Shown here one piece after another: positions 1 to 7,512 of a DNA stretch of 14,757 nt (positions are counted from its first letter, which is position 1; each line of letters begins with the position of its first letter). The notes under the pieces are model-generated. The model made no database searches. It saw nothing but the letters and a program-made list of their open reading frames with translations, and was not told where the DNA came from. A program made the position numbers and the translations under genes. Source of the DNA: an uncultured Rhodospirillales bacterium (GTDB lineage Bacteria; Pseudomonadota; Alphaproteobacteria; Rhodospirillales; 2-02-FULL-58-16); NCBI GenBank assembly GCA_913053795.1, contig CAJXGZ010000025.1, positions 1 through 14,757 of the forward strand. The letters run 5' to 3'.

Positions 1-152
1 TGGGCCACCCGCTGGGATGCACGGGCGCTCGATTGGTGACCACGCTCGTTCATGAAATGGTCAAGAGCAAAGCCCGCCGCGGATTGGCGACACTTTGCGT
101 CGGCGTCGGGCAAGGCGTGGCCACACTGATCGATCGTGCGGCGGCGGATTGA
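1..152 (+). CDS. Thiolase family protein, C-terminal end (5' truncated by window)
   Basis: The frame starting at position 3 is open to a TGA at 150-152. It encodes the last ~49 residues of a thiolase (acetyl-CoA acetyltransferase / 3-ketoacyl-CoA thiolase superfamily). The start reads GHPLGCTGAR, the conserved GHPxGxxGAR block that carries the catalytic histidine. It is followed by the C-terminal CVGVGQG block; the usual catalytic residue there is the cysteine of the CxGxGQG motif, and it is present. Thiolases cleave or condense 3-oxoacyl-CoA with CoA. Lying 27 nt upstream of paaA, this one may act at the thiolytic end of phenylacetate breakdown (the PaaJ role) or in general beta-oxidation. 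The fragment is too short to choose between these. Confidence 0.85.
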   Translation, partial: GHPLGCTGARLVTTLVHEMVKSKARRGLATLCVGVGQGVATLIDRAAAD

Positions 153-179
153 GGTTGAACGGGCAATGGGAGCAACTAT

Positions 180-1229
180 ATGAGCGCCGGTGAAACGACG
201 ACCGAAGAACTGAAACTCGACTGGGGCATTCAGGAAGATCCGGATCGTCTGGCTGAGTTTCAAAGACGAATCGACGCGCGGGAGCTTGTCGAAGTCGATG
301 ACTGGATGCCGCACAACTACCGCGTCGGCATGCTTCGGGTGGCAGAGCATCACGCCAACTCCGAGATCGTCGGCGCCTTGCCTGAAGGCGAGTGGATCAC
401 CCGAGCGCCGAGCCTGCTCCGCAAATTGGCCTTGATCGCCAAAGTGCAAGATGAAGTCGGGCACGGCCAAATGCTCTATCACGTCTGCCAGGATTTGGGC
501 AAACCCCGAGACCAGATGCTGCGGGACTTATGCACGGGCAAAACCCGCTATCACAACGTCTTCAACTATCCGGCTCCTACCTGGGCGGACGTCGCCATGA
601 TTCAGTGGCTTGTCGACGGGGCGGCCATCCTGAATCAGAAGAGCCTGGCCGAGGGAAGTTACGGGCCTTACGTGCGCACCATGAAGCGGATCAATATGGA
701 GGAGGCGTTTCACTTCAAGAGCGGCGAGGACATGGTGCTGACACTGATGAGCGGCACGAAGCGACAAAAACAGATGGGGCAAGAAGCATTCGATCGCTGG
801 TGGTCACCGTGTCTGATGTTCTTCGGGCCGCCGGACAAGGAATCGACGAAAACCGGGCCATTCATGCAATGGCGGATCAAGACCGCGACCAACGACACGC
901 TGCGCGAGAAATACGTCGATCGGTTCGCGCCGGCGGCGTTGGCGCTGGGGCTTAAGATACACGTGGCCAACAAGAACCCCGACGGGTTGATCGCGACGAA
1001 GCCGGACGGCACGCTCGACATGATAGAAGATCCCTTGATCCGGCTCGATGACAAGACCGGTCATTGGGGTTTCACGCAGCCGGATTGGGAGGAGTTTTAC
1101 CGAGTGATCGGCGGCGACGGACCGTGCAACAAACAGCGCGTCGCCCTGCGGCGGTTTTCCTATGAACAAGGTCAGTGGGGGCGGAAGGCGGGGCTCGGTT
1201 GCGCCGGTCTTCCGCCGACGAGGAATTAG
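180..1229 (+). CDS. paaA: PaaA, catalytic subunit of ring-1,2-phenylacetyl-CoA epoxidase
   Basis: This is the 349-residue catalytic subunit of the multicomponent oxygenase that epoxidises the aromatic ring of phenylacetyl-CoA, the first ring-attacking step of aerobic phenylacetate degradation in the cytoplasm. The fold is a ferritin-like diiron helical bundle. Two ExxH iron-ligand motifs are visible, E92-V-G-H95 in a KVQDEVGHG block and E175-A-F-H178 in NMEEAFHF, so the diiron site looks intact. The EWITRAPSLLRK segment before the first motif is also typical of PaaA. The ATG at 180 has GGGAG at 168-172, 7 nt upstream, which supports this start. The ATG at 166 is out of frame. The length is slightly above the ~310 of Escherichia coli PaaA, with extra residues at the C-terminus. 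paaB and paaC follow, as expected for an epoxidase operon. Identification is secure on family motifs. Confidence 0.95.
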   Translation: MSAGETTTEELKLDWGIQEDPDRLAEFQRRIDARELVEVDDWMPHNYRVGMLRVAEHHANSEIVGALPEGEWITRAPSLLRKLALIAKVQDEVGHGQMLYHVCQDLGKPRDQMLRDLCTGKTRYHNVFNYPAPTWADVAMIQWLVDGAAILNQKSLAEGSYGPYVRTMKRINMEEAFHFKSGEDMVLTLMSGTKRQKQMGQEAFDRWWSPCLMFFGPPDKESTKTGPFMQWRIKTATNDTLREKYVDRFAPAALALGLKIHVANKNPDGLIATKPDGTLDMIEDPLIRLDDKTGHWGFTQPDWEEFYRVIGGDGPCNKQRVALRRFSYEQGQWGRKAGLGCAGLPPTRN

Positions 1230-1233
1230 CGGA

Positions 1234-1263
1234 ATGGTCCGCACATGGTCCGCACAGCGGACC
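1234..1263 (+). repeat. Tandem 11-mer plus inverted copy between paaA and paaB (possible intercistronic hairpin)
   Basis: ATGGTCCGCAC occurs twice head to tail (1234-1244 and 1245-1255). The inverted heptamer GCGGACC follows at 1257-1263. The second copy can pair with it as a 7-bp stem around a 3-nt ACA loop; the first copy gives an alternative stem with a 14-nt loop. There is no T-run after it, so it does not look like a terminator. It could tune mRNA stability or the paaA:paaB ratio, but that is inference. Confidence 0.5.
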
Positions 1264-1297
1264 CTACGACCGCAGTCCGCGCGATTGACGTTGGAGG

Positions 1298-1696
1298 ATG
1301 ATGGTGTCGAGAATTCGCGAACAATTCGAGGCTAGCGAAGGCGAGTTGGCGACGCCGGCTGAGGCGGACCCGAAACCTTATGAGGTGTTCATCCAGCTCA
1401 CGCGAGGTCAGCCGCACACGCACGCGGGCACGGTCGATGCGGTAGACGATCAGATGGCGTTGGAGTACGCCCGCAAGCACTATGGGCGCGACCAGGAGTG
1501 CGTCCACATGTGGGTCGTGCCGCGCGAAGCGATTATGAGCACGGGCTACGATGACGACCTCATTTGGCCTTTGACGGATCAGGGGTATCGTCTGGCTCGC
1601 GGGTACGCCGCGGACGTCCGCCGCAAGTGGGAACGGTTCCGAAGCGTTAAGGATGTGGACCAATACCAGGCGGAAGACATCAAAGAGACGTTTTGA
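1298..1696 (+). CDS. paaB: PaaB, structural subunit of ring-1,2-phenylacetyl-CoA epoxidase
   Basis: This is a small subunit of the phenylacetyl-CoA epoxidase complex. PaaB carries no known active site and helps bridge the PaaA-PaaC assemblies. The core reads YEVFIQLTRGQPHTHAGTVD, then AVDDQMALEYARKHYGR and a V-H-M-W-V-V-P stretch, which is the PaaB signature. At 132 residues it is longer than the ~95 of E. coli PaaB, with about 28 residues before the core and a charged C-terminal tail. The start is uncertain: GGAGG at 1293-1297 touches the ATG at 1298, so the ATG at 1301 or the GTG at 1304 has better spacing. The product differs only by one or two residues. It sits 68 nt after paaA and 59 nt before paaC, consistent with one transcript. 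Confidence 0.92.
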   Translation: MMVSRIREQFEASEGELATPAEADPKPYEVFIQLTRGQPHTHAGTVDAVDDQMALEYARKHYGRDQECVHMWVVPREAIMSTGYDDDLIWPLTDQGYRLARGYAADVRRKWERFRSVKDVDQYQAEDIKETF

Positions 1697-1755
1697 TATG
1701 TGCGGTGTCGAGCCGTTCGCAACGCACCACCGTGGAAGAGCGTAGAGTATAAGAG

Positions 1756-2130
1756 ATGCAGAAACTCCCGGACGAACTAAAGACGCCGCTGTGCGAACTA
1801 CTTCTGGCGATCGCGGATGACAAGCTGATGCTGGGGCATCGAGCCTCGGACTGGACGGGGCTCGCACCGATCCTTGAAGAGGACATCGCTTTCTCCGCCA
1901 TTTCGCAGGAAGAGATCGCCCACGCGACGGCGCTCTACGAAATCGTTGGTTCACTGCGCGATCTTTCGGCCGATGCCGTAGCGTTCGGACGTAAACCGAA
2001 CGAATACCGCTGCGCAGCGCTCGCCACGCTTGACGACAATTTTGATTGGGCGAAGTCGATCGCCCGTCACCTGTTTTGCGACCACTTGGACATTATGCGG
2101 TTCGAGCGATTGTCGCGATCACAATACGCG
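1756..2130 (+). pseudogene. paaC: PaaC, N-terminal part only, running in frame into carB
   Basis: The first ~125 codons of a 787-codon open frame are the N-terminal half of PaaC, the catalytically inactive ferritin-like partner of PaaA. Diagnostic stretches are LLAIADDKLMLGHRASDWTG, APILEEDIAF and EEIAHATAL, followed by SIARHLFCDHLDIMRFERLS. PaaC proteins are normally ~250 residues and continue into a helix pair that includes a (K/R)E..YH block; that part is absent. Instead the reading continues as carbamoyl-phosphate synthase. The last clearly PaaC-like residues are SQYAPLAALA (about 122-131, nt 2119-2148), so the end coordinate is approximate. The start ATG has only AAGAG directly against it, so the ribosome site is weak. 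As written the epoxidase complex would lack a working PaaC. I think this is more likely an assembly join than a true fusion. Confidence 0.85.
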
Positions 2131-4119
2131 CCGCTGGCGGCGCTGGCCAAGCTCCGCCCCGACCGCGCCCTGGTCATCGCCCAGGCCTTCCGCGAAGGCT
2201 TAAGCGTCGCCGAGGCGCAAGCCGCCTGCAAGTACGACCCCTGGTTCCTGGAGCAGATCAAGTATCTGGTGGAGGTCGAAGACGAGGTCCGGGAAGGCGG
2301 CCTTCCCGGCGACGCCCCCGGCCTGCTGCGCCTGAAAAAACTCGGCTTCTCCGACGAGCGTCTGGCCACGCTCTCGGGGCGCAAGCTCAAGGACGTGACC
2401 CACCGCCGCCATGTTCTGAACGTGCGGCCCGTGTACAAGCGGGTGGACACCTGCGCCGCCGAGTTCGCCACCCAGACGTCTTATATGTATTCGACCTATG
2501 AAGGCGACGGCGTCAACCCGCCCGAATGCGAAGCCCGCCCAACCGAGCGGCCCAAGGCGGTGATCCTGGGCGGCGGTCCCAACCGCATCGGCCAGGGCAT
2601 CGAATTCGACTACTGCTGCGTTCACGCCGCCTACGCCCTCAAGGAGGCCGGCATCGAGGCGATCATGGTCAATTGCAACCCAGAGACCGTCTCCACCGAC
2701 TACGACACATCCGATCGCCTCTACTTCGAGCCGCTGACGGCGGAGGACGTGATCGAGATAATCCGCGCCGAGCAGGCATGCGGCGAATTGCTCGGGGTCA
2801 TCGTCCAGTTCGGCGGCCAGACGCCCTTGAAGCTGTCCCATGCGCTGGAAGCCGCCGGCATTCCCATCCTCGGCACCTCGCCCGACGCCATCGACCTGGC
2901 GGAAGACCGCGAACGGTTCCAAAAAGTGCTCCGCGATCTCGGCCTCCGCCAGCCGGCCAACGGTTTGGCGCGCTCGTTTGACGAAGCCGAAAAAGTCGCC
3001 GCCGACATCGGCTATCCCCTGGTCATCCGGCCGTCCTACGTGCTCGGCGGACGGGCCATGGAAATCGTCCACGACGCGGGCGCGCTCAAGCGTTACATGG
3101 CGGCGGCGGTGAGGGTTTCGGGAGCCGGTCCGGTATTGCTCGATTCATATCTGCGCGACGCCATAGAGGTGGACGTGGACGCGGTGGCCGACGGGGTTTC
3201 GGTCTATGTGGCCGGGGTCATGCAGCATATCGAGGAAGCGGGGGTCCATTCCGGGGATTCAGCCTGTTCCCTGCCGCCTTATTCGCTAAAGCCGGAGATA
3301 GTCGAGGAACTGGAAAACCAGGCCCGCCTGCTGGCCCGGGGGCTAGGCGTCCGGGGATTGATGAATATCCAGTTCGCGGTCAAGGGCGGCGATATCTTCA
3401 TCCTCGAAGTCAACCCCCGGGCCAGCCGCACCGTGCCCTTCGTCGCCAAGGCCACCGGCGTTCCCATAGCCAAGATCGCGGCCCGGGTGATGGCCGGGGA
3501 AAGTCTGGCCTCTTTCGATCTCGGCCAGCGGCCCCGCTATAAGCACATGGCGGTCAAGGAAGCGGTCTTTCCTTTTTCGCGCTTTCCCGGCGTCGACATT
3601 ATCCTCGGCCCGGAAATGAAATCCACCGGCGAGGTCATGGGCATCGACGCGGACTTCAGCCGCGCCTTCGCCAAGTCGCAGCTCGCCGCCGGGACCAGGC
3701 TTCCCGGCGCGGGCGTGGTCTTTATCTCGGTCAAGGACCGGGACAAACCGGCGGCGGCGGCGCTTGCGCGCAAGCTGATTGATCTCGGCTTCGGCCTTCT
3801 CGCCACCTCCGGCACCCAGGCCTTTCTTACCGCCGAAGGGTTGACTGCGTCGCCGATCAACAAGGTGCGGGACGGCTCGCCCCATTGCGAGGAAGCGATC
3901 ATGGCGGGCAATATTCAACTGGTCATCAACACTACCGAGGACGCCCAGGCGATCGTCGATTCGTATTCCATCCGCCGCTCCGCTCTTGTAAACAACGTCC
4001 CCCACTACACCACCATGGCCGGCGCTTCCGCCGTCGTCGGCGCCATCGAGGCGCTTGGCGGCGAAGGCCTGGACGTCGCGCCCCTGCAATCCTACTTTAC
4101 AGGGCCGATCAAATTCTAA
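2128..4119 (+). pseudogene. carB: Carbamoyl-phosphate synthase large subunit, C-terminal ~650 residues, 5' part missing
   Basis: CarB makes carbamoyl phosphate from bicarbonate, glutamine-derived ammonia and two ATP for arginine and pyrimidine synthesis. From about residue 132 of the open frame the protein follows CarB. It begins in the oligomerisation domain (DPWFLEQIKYLVEVE near 161-175). It then has the linker before the second synthetase half, the glycine-rich GGGPNRIGQGIEFDYCCVH (272-290), the ATP-grasp core with RPSYVLGGRAMEI (425-437) and EVNPRASRTVPF (551-562), and finally the allosteric MGS-like domain (~650-787, with LATSGTQAFLT). E. coli CarB is 1073 residues; roughly the first 420, the bicarbonate-phosphorylating half, are missing, so this piece cannot carry out the full reaction. 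greA follows after 36 nt, the carB-greA order common in Alphaproteobacteria. The stop is TAA at 4117-4119. The upstream boundary is approximate because it is the chimera junction. Confidence 0.93.
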
Positions 4120-4155
4120 TAGCCTTTTACCGTTCCCCAAACCCTGATAGGTTTA

Positions 4156-4632
4156 ATGATGGATAAGATCCCCATGACCCAGGAAGGACTCACCCGGCTT
4201 GAGGAAGAGATGAAGCGCCTGAAGATTGAGGAGCGTCCGGCGGTGATCCGCGCCATCGCCGTCGCCCGCGAGCACGGCGACCTCAAGGAAAACGCCGAAT
4301 ACCACGCGGCCCGGGAAAAGCAGAGCTTCATCGAAGGCCGCCTGAAAGAGTTGGAAAGCGTCATCAGCCACGCCGAGGCCATCGACGTCAGCAAGTTCAC
4401 CGGCGATGTGGTGCGCTTCGGCGCCACCGTCATGCTGGCCGACGAGGACACCGATGAGGAAGCCACCTACCAAATCGTCGGCAGCCACGAATCCGACATC
4501 AAGGCCGGCAAATTGTCCGTCACCTCGCCGCTGGGCCGCGCCCTCATCTCCAAGGAGCTCGGCGACTCGGTGGAGGTGACGACGCCCAAGGGCGCCAAGT
4601 CCTACGAAATCGTCAAGGTGGACTATTGCTGA
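4156..4632 (+). CDS. greA: Transcription elongation factor GreA
   Basis: GreA rescues backtracked RNA polymerase by inserting its coiled coil into the secondary channel and stimulating transcript cleavage. The 158-residue length is normal for the family. The N-terminal coiled coil spans about residues 9-76 and its tip carries the acidic pair in HGDLKENAEYHAAREKQ (the D and E near residues 40-44). The C-terminal FKBP-like domain follows, with GRALISKELGDSVEV near the end. Two adjacent ATGs (4156 and 4159) are possible; the second gives MDKIPMTQEG, closer to the usual MEKIPMT start. Only a weak AGG lies upstream at 4148-4150, so translation may be helped by coupling to carB. A terminator-like hairpin follows, making greA the probable end of the transcript. 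Confidence 0.96.
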   Translation: MMDKIPMTQEGLTRLEEEMKRLKIEERPAVIRAIAVAREHGDLKENAEYHAAREKQSFIEGRLKELESVISHAEAIDVSKFTGDVVRFGATVMLADEDTDEEATYQIVGSHESDIKAGKLSVTSPLGRALISKELGDSVEVTTPKGAKSYEIVKVDYC

Positions 4633-4634
4633 GG

Positions 4635-4659
4635 AAAGGGGGCGCCGCCCCTTTGATTT
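4635..4659 (+). terminator. Terminator-like hairpin after greA
   Basis: AAAGGGG at 4635-4641 pairs with CCCCTTT at 4648-4654 around the 6-nt loop GCGCCG. The 3' T-rich tail is short and broken (TTTGATTT), so termination efficiency is uncertain. It starts 2 nt after the greA stop codon, where an intrinsic terminator is expected. Confidence 0.65.
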
Positions 4660-4687
4660 CCGCCACGTGAATTCACATTTCAAGACC

Positions 4688-4715
4688 TGACCCCGAGCGC
4701 ATGACCCCGAGCGCA
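4688..4715. repeat. Perfect tandem 14-mer duplication before the toxin-antitoxin pair
   Basis: TGACCCCGAGCGCA occurs at 4688-4701 and again at 4702-4715, followed by a third partial unit CCGAGCGC at 4716-4723. It lies between the greA terminator and the promoter of the PIN-toxin pair, and may be a scar of insertion or slippage. No function can be read from it. Confidence 0.8.
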
Positions 4716-4727
4716 CCGAGCGCGCAT

Positions 4728-4756
4728 TTGTGAAGAATGGGAAAAACCTTTATTAT
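4728..4756 (+). promoter_or_regulatory. Sigma-70-type promoter for the toxin-antitoxin pair
   Basis: TTGTGA (4728-4733) and TATTAT (4751-4756) are separated by exactly 17 nt, matching the -35 and -10 consensus at 4 of 6 and 5 of 6 positions. The start of transcription would be near 4763. A GGGAG ribosome site at 4774-4778 and the ATG at 4786 follow in order, which supports the call. Confidence 0.6.
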
Positions 4757-4785
4757 CCAAGAAAATCGTTAGCGGGAGCAGAATC

Positions 4786-5013
4786 ATGCCAAACGTCAGA
4801 CTGGAGCACATCAAGGGCAGCGAACTCGCCAAGCGCGTCGCCGAAGCGGTGCGGGTTGAGCCCGACCGTTTCTACAAGGTGACCGTCCGCGCCGAGGACG
4901 AAGAGCTTTCCGACGCTGACTCTTTAAGCGCTGTGGCCGAGATCGTGAGCGACCGCGCCCGTGAACGCGGCCTGACTCCGGAAATTCTCCGGGATATTCT
5001 GGATGACGCGTAA
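4786..5013 (+). CDS. Small antitoxin-like protein upstream of a PIN toxin
   Basis: This 75-residue acidic protein lies directly upstream of, and overlaps by 11 nt, a PIN-domain toxin gene, the usual order antitoxin then toxin. I do not recognise a named antitoxin DNA-binding fold. Residues 1-45 contain mixed helix and strand segments (ELAKRVAEAVRV, then RFYKVTVRAED). The C-terminal half (VAEIVSDRARERGLTPEILRD) is a helix with a G-L-T-P-E turn of the kind seen in small partners of COG1569-type PIN toxins, and probably wraps the toxin active site. GGGAG lies 7 nt before the ATG, and a good sigma-70 promoter precedes it. Base composition is a little lower in GC than carB, in keeping with an acquired module. 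The antitoxin role is inferred from position and size. Confidence 0.7.
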   Translation: MPNVRLEHIKGSELAKRVAEAVRVEPDRFYKVTVRAEDEELSDADSLSAVAEIVSDRARERGLTPEILRDILDDA

Positions 5014-5416
5014 GCCTCGTTTCGTCGCCGACACCAACATTCTGATCAGTTCCCTGCTCCTTTTTAATTCGCTTCCAGGACAAGCCGTTCACCAAGCGCT
5101 TTCGATTGGCGTTCTGCTCAGATCGGAAGCGACCCTCTTTGAATTAGCCCGTGTGCTTGAACGCAGTAAATTCGACGACTACGCCACCTTGGAGGAACGA
5201 AAAACCTTCCTCGATTGGCTGATCCGGGAAACCGACAACGTAGAGATTGAGAAATCCGTCGTTGCATGCCGCGATCCTAAGGACGATAAATTCCTGGAGC
5301 TTGCCGTCAACGGTGGAGCCGCCTGCGTCATCAGCGGAGACAACGACCTCCTTGTTCTTGATCCCTTTCAAGGGATCCCCATTCTTTCCCCCGCTAGGTT
5401 TATCGCAAGGTATTGA
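5003..5416 (+). CDS. PIN-domain toxin, putative ribonuclease (COG1569-like)
   Basis: PIN domains are metal-dependent RNases; as toxins (VapC-like) they cleave RNA such as initiator tRNA or rRNA and are held inactive by a cognate antitoxin. The 137-residue protein has the expected acidic residues: D10 in VADTN, E47 in LFELARVLE, D91/D94/D95 in RDPKDDKFLELA, and D113/D115 in SGDNDLLVLDPF. The RDPKDDKFLELA and SGDxDLL stretches are typical of the COG1569 group of putative toxin PIN proteins. All the catalytic acids appear present, so it should be active. The ATG at 5003 lies inside the last codons of the preceding gene, implying translational coupling. The RNA target cannot be told from the sequence. 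Confidence 0.88.
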   Translation: MTRKPRFVADTNILISSLLLFNSLPGQAVHQALSIGVLLRSEATLFELARVLERSKFDDYATLEERKTFLDWLIRETDNVEIEKSVVACRDPKDDKFLELAVNGGAACVISGDNDLLVLDPFQGIPILSPARFIARY

Positions 5417-5422
5417 AACACG

Positions 5423-7084
5423 ATGAAGAATCCCGCCAAAATTATCCTGCTGACCCTGTCGCTTCTGGCGGCCCTTCCCCCTCCCGCCCAGGCGTCTCGG
5501 GACGAGCTGGTGATCGGCTTGACCCAGTTCCCGGCGTCGTTTCATCCCAACATCGATTCCATGCTGGCCAAGACCTACGTTCTGGCCATGACGCGGCGGC
5601 CCTTCACCGCCTATGACGCCGAATGGAAATTGGTCTGCATGCTGTGCGTCGAACTGCCGACCATCGACAATGGGCTGGCGGTCCCTGAGCGCGGCCCCAA
5701 GGGAAAGAAGGGCGTCGCCGTCACCTACGCCATCCGCCCGGACGCGACGTGGGGCGACGGCGTTCCCGTCACCACCAAGGACGTGGTCTTCACCTGGAAG
5801 GTGGGGCGCCACCCCTTAAGCGGCGTCAGCGACATGGAGTTCTACCGCAGCCTCTACAAGATCGACGTTAAAGACGACAAGACCTTCACCCTGCATTTCG
5901 ACAAGTTGACCTTCGATTACAACGCCCTCAACAATTTCAATCTGATTCCGGCGCACCTGGACGAGCCGGCCTTCGCCGAGCCCAGGGAATACAAGAACCG
6001 CACTGCGTTCGATACGGACACCACCAACGAAGGCCTGTACTTCGGCCCCTATCTCATCACCAAGGTTGAGACCGGCTCCCACGTGGTGCTGGAGCCCAAC
6101 CCCACTTGGTGGGGGGAAAAGCCCCATTTCAAGCGCATCATCGTGCGCGTCATCTCCAATACGGCGGCGCTGGAGGCCAACATCCTGTCCGGCGCCATCG
6201 ACATGATCGCCGGAGAGCTGGGGATCACCGTCGATCAGGCCCTGGCCTTCCAGAAGCGCCACGGGGACCGCTTTAATTTCGTCTACAAGCCGGGGCTGAT
6301 CTACGAGCACATCGATTTCAATCTGGACAACCCCATTTTCAAGGACAAGCGGGTGCGCCAAGCCTTGATCCACGCCATCGACCGCGAGGCCATCTCCAAG
6401 CAGTTGTTCGCCGGCCGCCAGCCGGTGGCCCATTCGCCCGTTAATCCTCTGGATTGGGTGTATGACGACAATGTGCGCAAATACGCCCATGACCCCAATC
6501 TTGCCAACCGCCTGCTCAACCAAGCCGGATGGAAGGCGGCGCGCCGGGGACCGAGGAAAAACGCCAAGGGCGAAACTTTAACGTTGGAGATCATGACCAC
6601 CGCCGGCAACCGCACCCGCGAGATGGTGGAGCAGGTCCTGCAAAGCCAGTGGAAGCGCCTTGGAATTGACGTGCGCATCCGCAACCAGCCGGCCCGGGTC
6701 TTCTTCGGCCAGACGGTGACGGAAAGGAAGTTCTCAGGGTTAGCCATGTACGCCTGGATCAGCGCCCCGGAAAGCGTGCCCCGCACCTCCTTGCACTCGG
6801 CCCAAATCCCGAGCGCGGCCAATAACTTCGCCGGACAGAACTTTCCCGGCTTCGCCAACGCCGAGATGGACGCCCTGATCGACAAGATAGAGGTCGAACT
6901 GGACCGCGCCAAGCGCAAGGAGATGTGGCGGCGCCTACAGGATATCTATACGGCTGAGCTGCCGGTGATCCCGCTCTATTTCCGCGCCGAGCCCTATATT
7001 TTACCGAAGTGGCTGAAGGGCCTCGTCCCCACCGGCCACCAGGACCCCAGCACGCTGTGGGTTGAGACCTGGCGGGCGGAATAG
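5423..7084 (+). CDS. Extracytoplasmic solute-binding protein, family 5 (peptide/nickel type ABC transporter)
   Basis: This is a 553-residue periplasmic binding protein of the SBP_bac_5 family, which captures oligopeptides, dipeptides, opines, nickel chelates or similar ligands for an ABC importer. A signal peptide is clear: two lysines, a hydrophobic stretch (IILLTLSLLAAL) and a probable signal peptidase I site after AQA at residue 24. The mature part begins DELVIGLTQFPASFHPN, the family N-terminal pattern. Further family blocks are TYAIRPDATWGDGVPVTTKD, FNLDNPIFKDKRVRQALIHA, and the C-terminal ELPVIPLYF. Substrate cannot be assigned. No permease or ATPase genes lie next to it, so it is an orphan binding protein or works with a distant transporter. 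The start is 6 nt after the toxin stop with only a weak AAGG upstream. Downstream it converges with the DUF2442 gene with a 5-nt gap. Confidence 0.92.
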   Translation: MKNPAKIILLTLSLLAALPPPAQASRDELVIGLTQFPASFHPNIDSMLAKTYVLAMTRRPFTAYDAEWKLVCMLCVELPTIDNGLAVPERGPKGKKGVAVTYAIRPDATWGDGVPVTTKDVVFTWKVGRHPLSGVSDMEFYRSLYKIDVKDDKTFTLHFDKLTFDYNALNNFNLIPAHLDEPAFAEPREYKNRTAFDTDTTNEGLYFGPYLITKVETGSHVVLEPNPTWWGEKPHFKRIIVRVISNTAALEANILSGAIDMIAGELGITVDQALAFQKRHGDRFNFVYKPGLIYEHIDFNLDNPIFKDKRVRQALIHAIDREAISKQLFAGRQPVAHSPVNPLDWVYDDNVRKYAHDPNLANRLLNQAGWKAARRGPRKNAKGETLTLEIMTTAGNRTREMVEQVLQSQWKRLGIDVRIRNQPARVFFGQTVTERKFSGLAMYAWISAPESVPRTSLHSAQIPSAANNFAGQNFPGFANAEMDALIDKIEVELDRAKRKEMWRRLQDIYTAELPVIPLYFRAEPYILPKWLKGLVPTGHQDPSTLWVETWRAE

Positions 7085-7089
7085 GAGGA

Positions 7090-7368
7090 TTAGCCGCCGG
7101 CGGAGATTTCCGGAACGTCCTCGTCGGGATGGCTGCGCCGCCAGAGGGAATCGGCTGAAAAGTCAAGATCGTCCGGCCACCCCATCCAGTCGCCATCTCC
7201 GCCGACCTCAAGCCCGTTGACGAAGAAATCCGCATCCTCCAGGCAAGCGAAGACGCCGCCTTTCTTAATGGTCGGAGCGAAATCAACCAACGAGCGGCCG
7301 CCGTCCGTCCATGTGATTTCGACGATATGGTCCGGTTTTGCTGTTGCTGACTTTATGGTTGAGAACAT
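7090..7368 (-). CDS. DUF2442 domain protein
   Basis: This is a 92-residue protein matching the DUF2442 family: a strand-rich N-terminus (IVEITWTDGGRSLVDFAP), then KKGGVFACLEDADFF, a W-P-D-D-L-D block and a terminal ALWRR-like helix (SLWRRSHPDE). The function of the family is not established; members are usually paired with a DUF4160 gene just upstream, and the pair has been suggested to be toxin-antitoxin-like. Here the remnant of such a partner ends 5 nt before this ATG, so this gene was the second of a two-gene operon. GAGG lies 10 nt before the ATG. Loss of the partner's 5' end probably removed the native promoter, so expression now may depend on read-through from rpoH or on the repeat element. 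Confidence 0.82.
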   Translation of the reverse strand: MFSTIKSATAKPDHIVEITWTDGGRSLVDFAPTIKKGGVFACLEDADFFVNGLEVGGDGDWMGWPDDLDFSADSLWRRSHPDEDVPEISAGG

Positions 7369-7373
7369 TTTCG

Positions 7374-7512
7374 CTAGGCCTCAATTTTCAAAATTGGTTC
7401 GCCTTGGCGGCTTCTGAACCAGTTTTCAAGCAATGCAATCTGATTTTTCCGGCCCCAATCCTGGACGAGGCCAATATGCTTGGCGCTCAAATTGCCAAAC
7501 GATTGTATCACA
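7374..7512 (-). pseudogene. DUF4160 gene, 3' remnant truncated by a repeat element
   Basis: On the minus strand, reading from the GTG at 7511-7509 to a TAG at 7376-7374, the frame encodes GNLSAKHIGLVQDWGRKN, then QIALLENWFRSRQGEP and ILKIEA. This matches the C-terminal half of DUF4160 proteins: a G-x-L-x-x-R/K-x-x-x-L-V-x-x-W helix followed by ELxxNWxxxRxGEPxxxI. The usual N-terminal half, with its FFxxHxPPHFH-type block, is absent. The upstream edge of the homology coincides with the end of the inverted-repeat element starting at 7513. The frame stays open about 50 nt into that element but then meets a stop (7563-7565). The following DUF2442 start codon is 5 nt away. The family match is from memory of the pattern, without an alignment. 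Confidence 0.75.

Noticed and set aside
2200..3072. Long minus-strand open frame (290 codons) opposite carB
   Set aside because: It lies wholly antisense to well-conserved CarB domains, has no recognisable motif, and long antisense frames are expected in GC-rich DNA. The frame at 3343-4140 minus is rejected for the same reason.
7382..7396. 15-nt palindrome CAATTTT-C-AAAATTG as an operator for the DUF2442 gene
   Set aside because: It lies inside the coding remnant of the DUF4160 gene (codons for PILKIE), so the symmetry is more simply a result of coding sequence.
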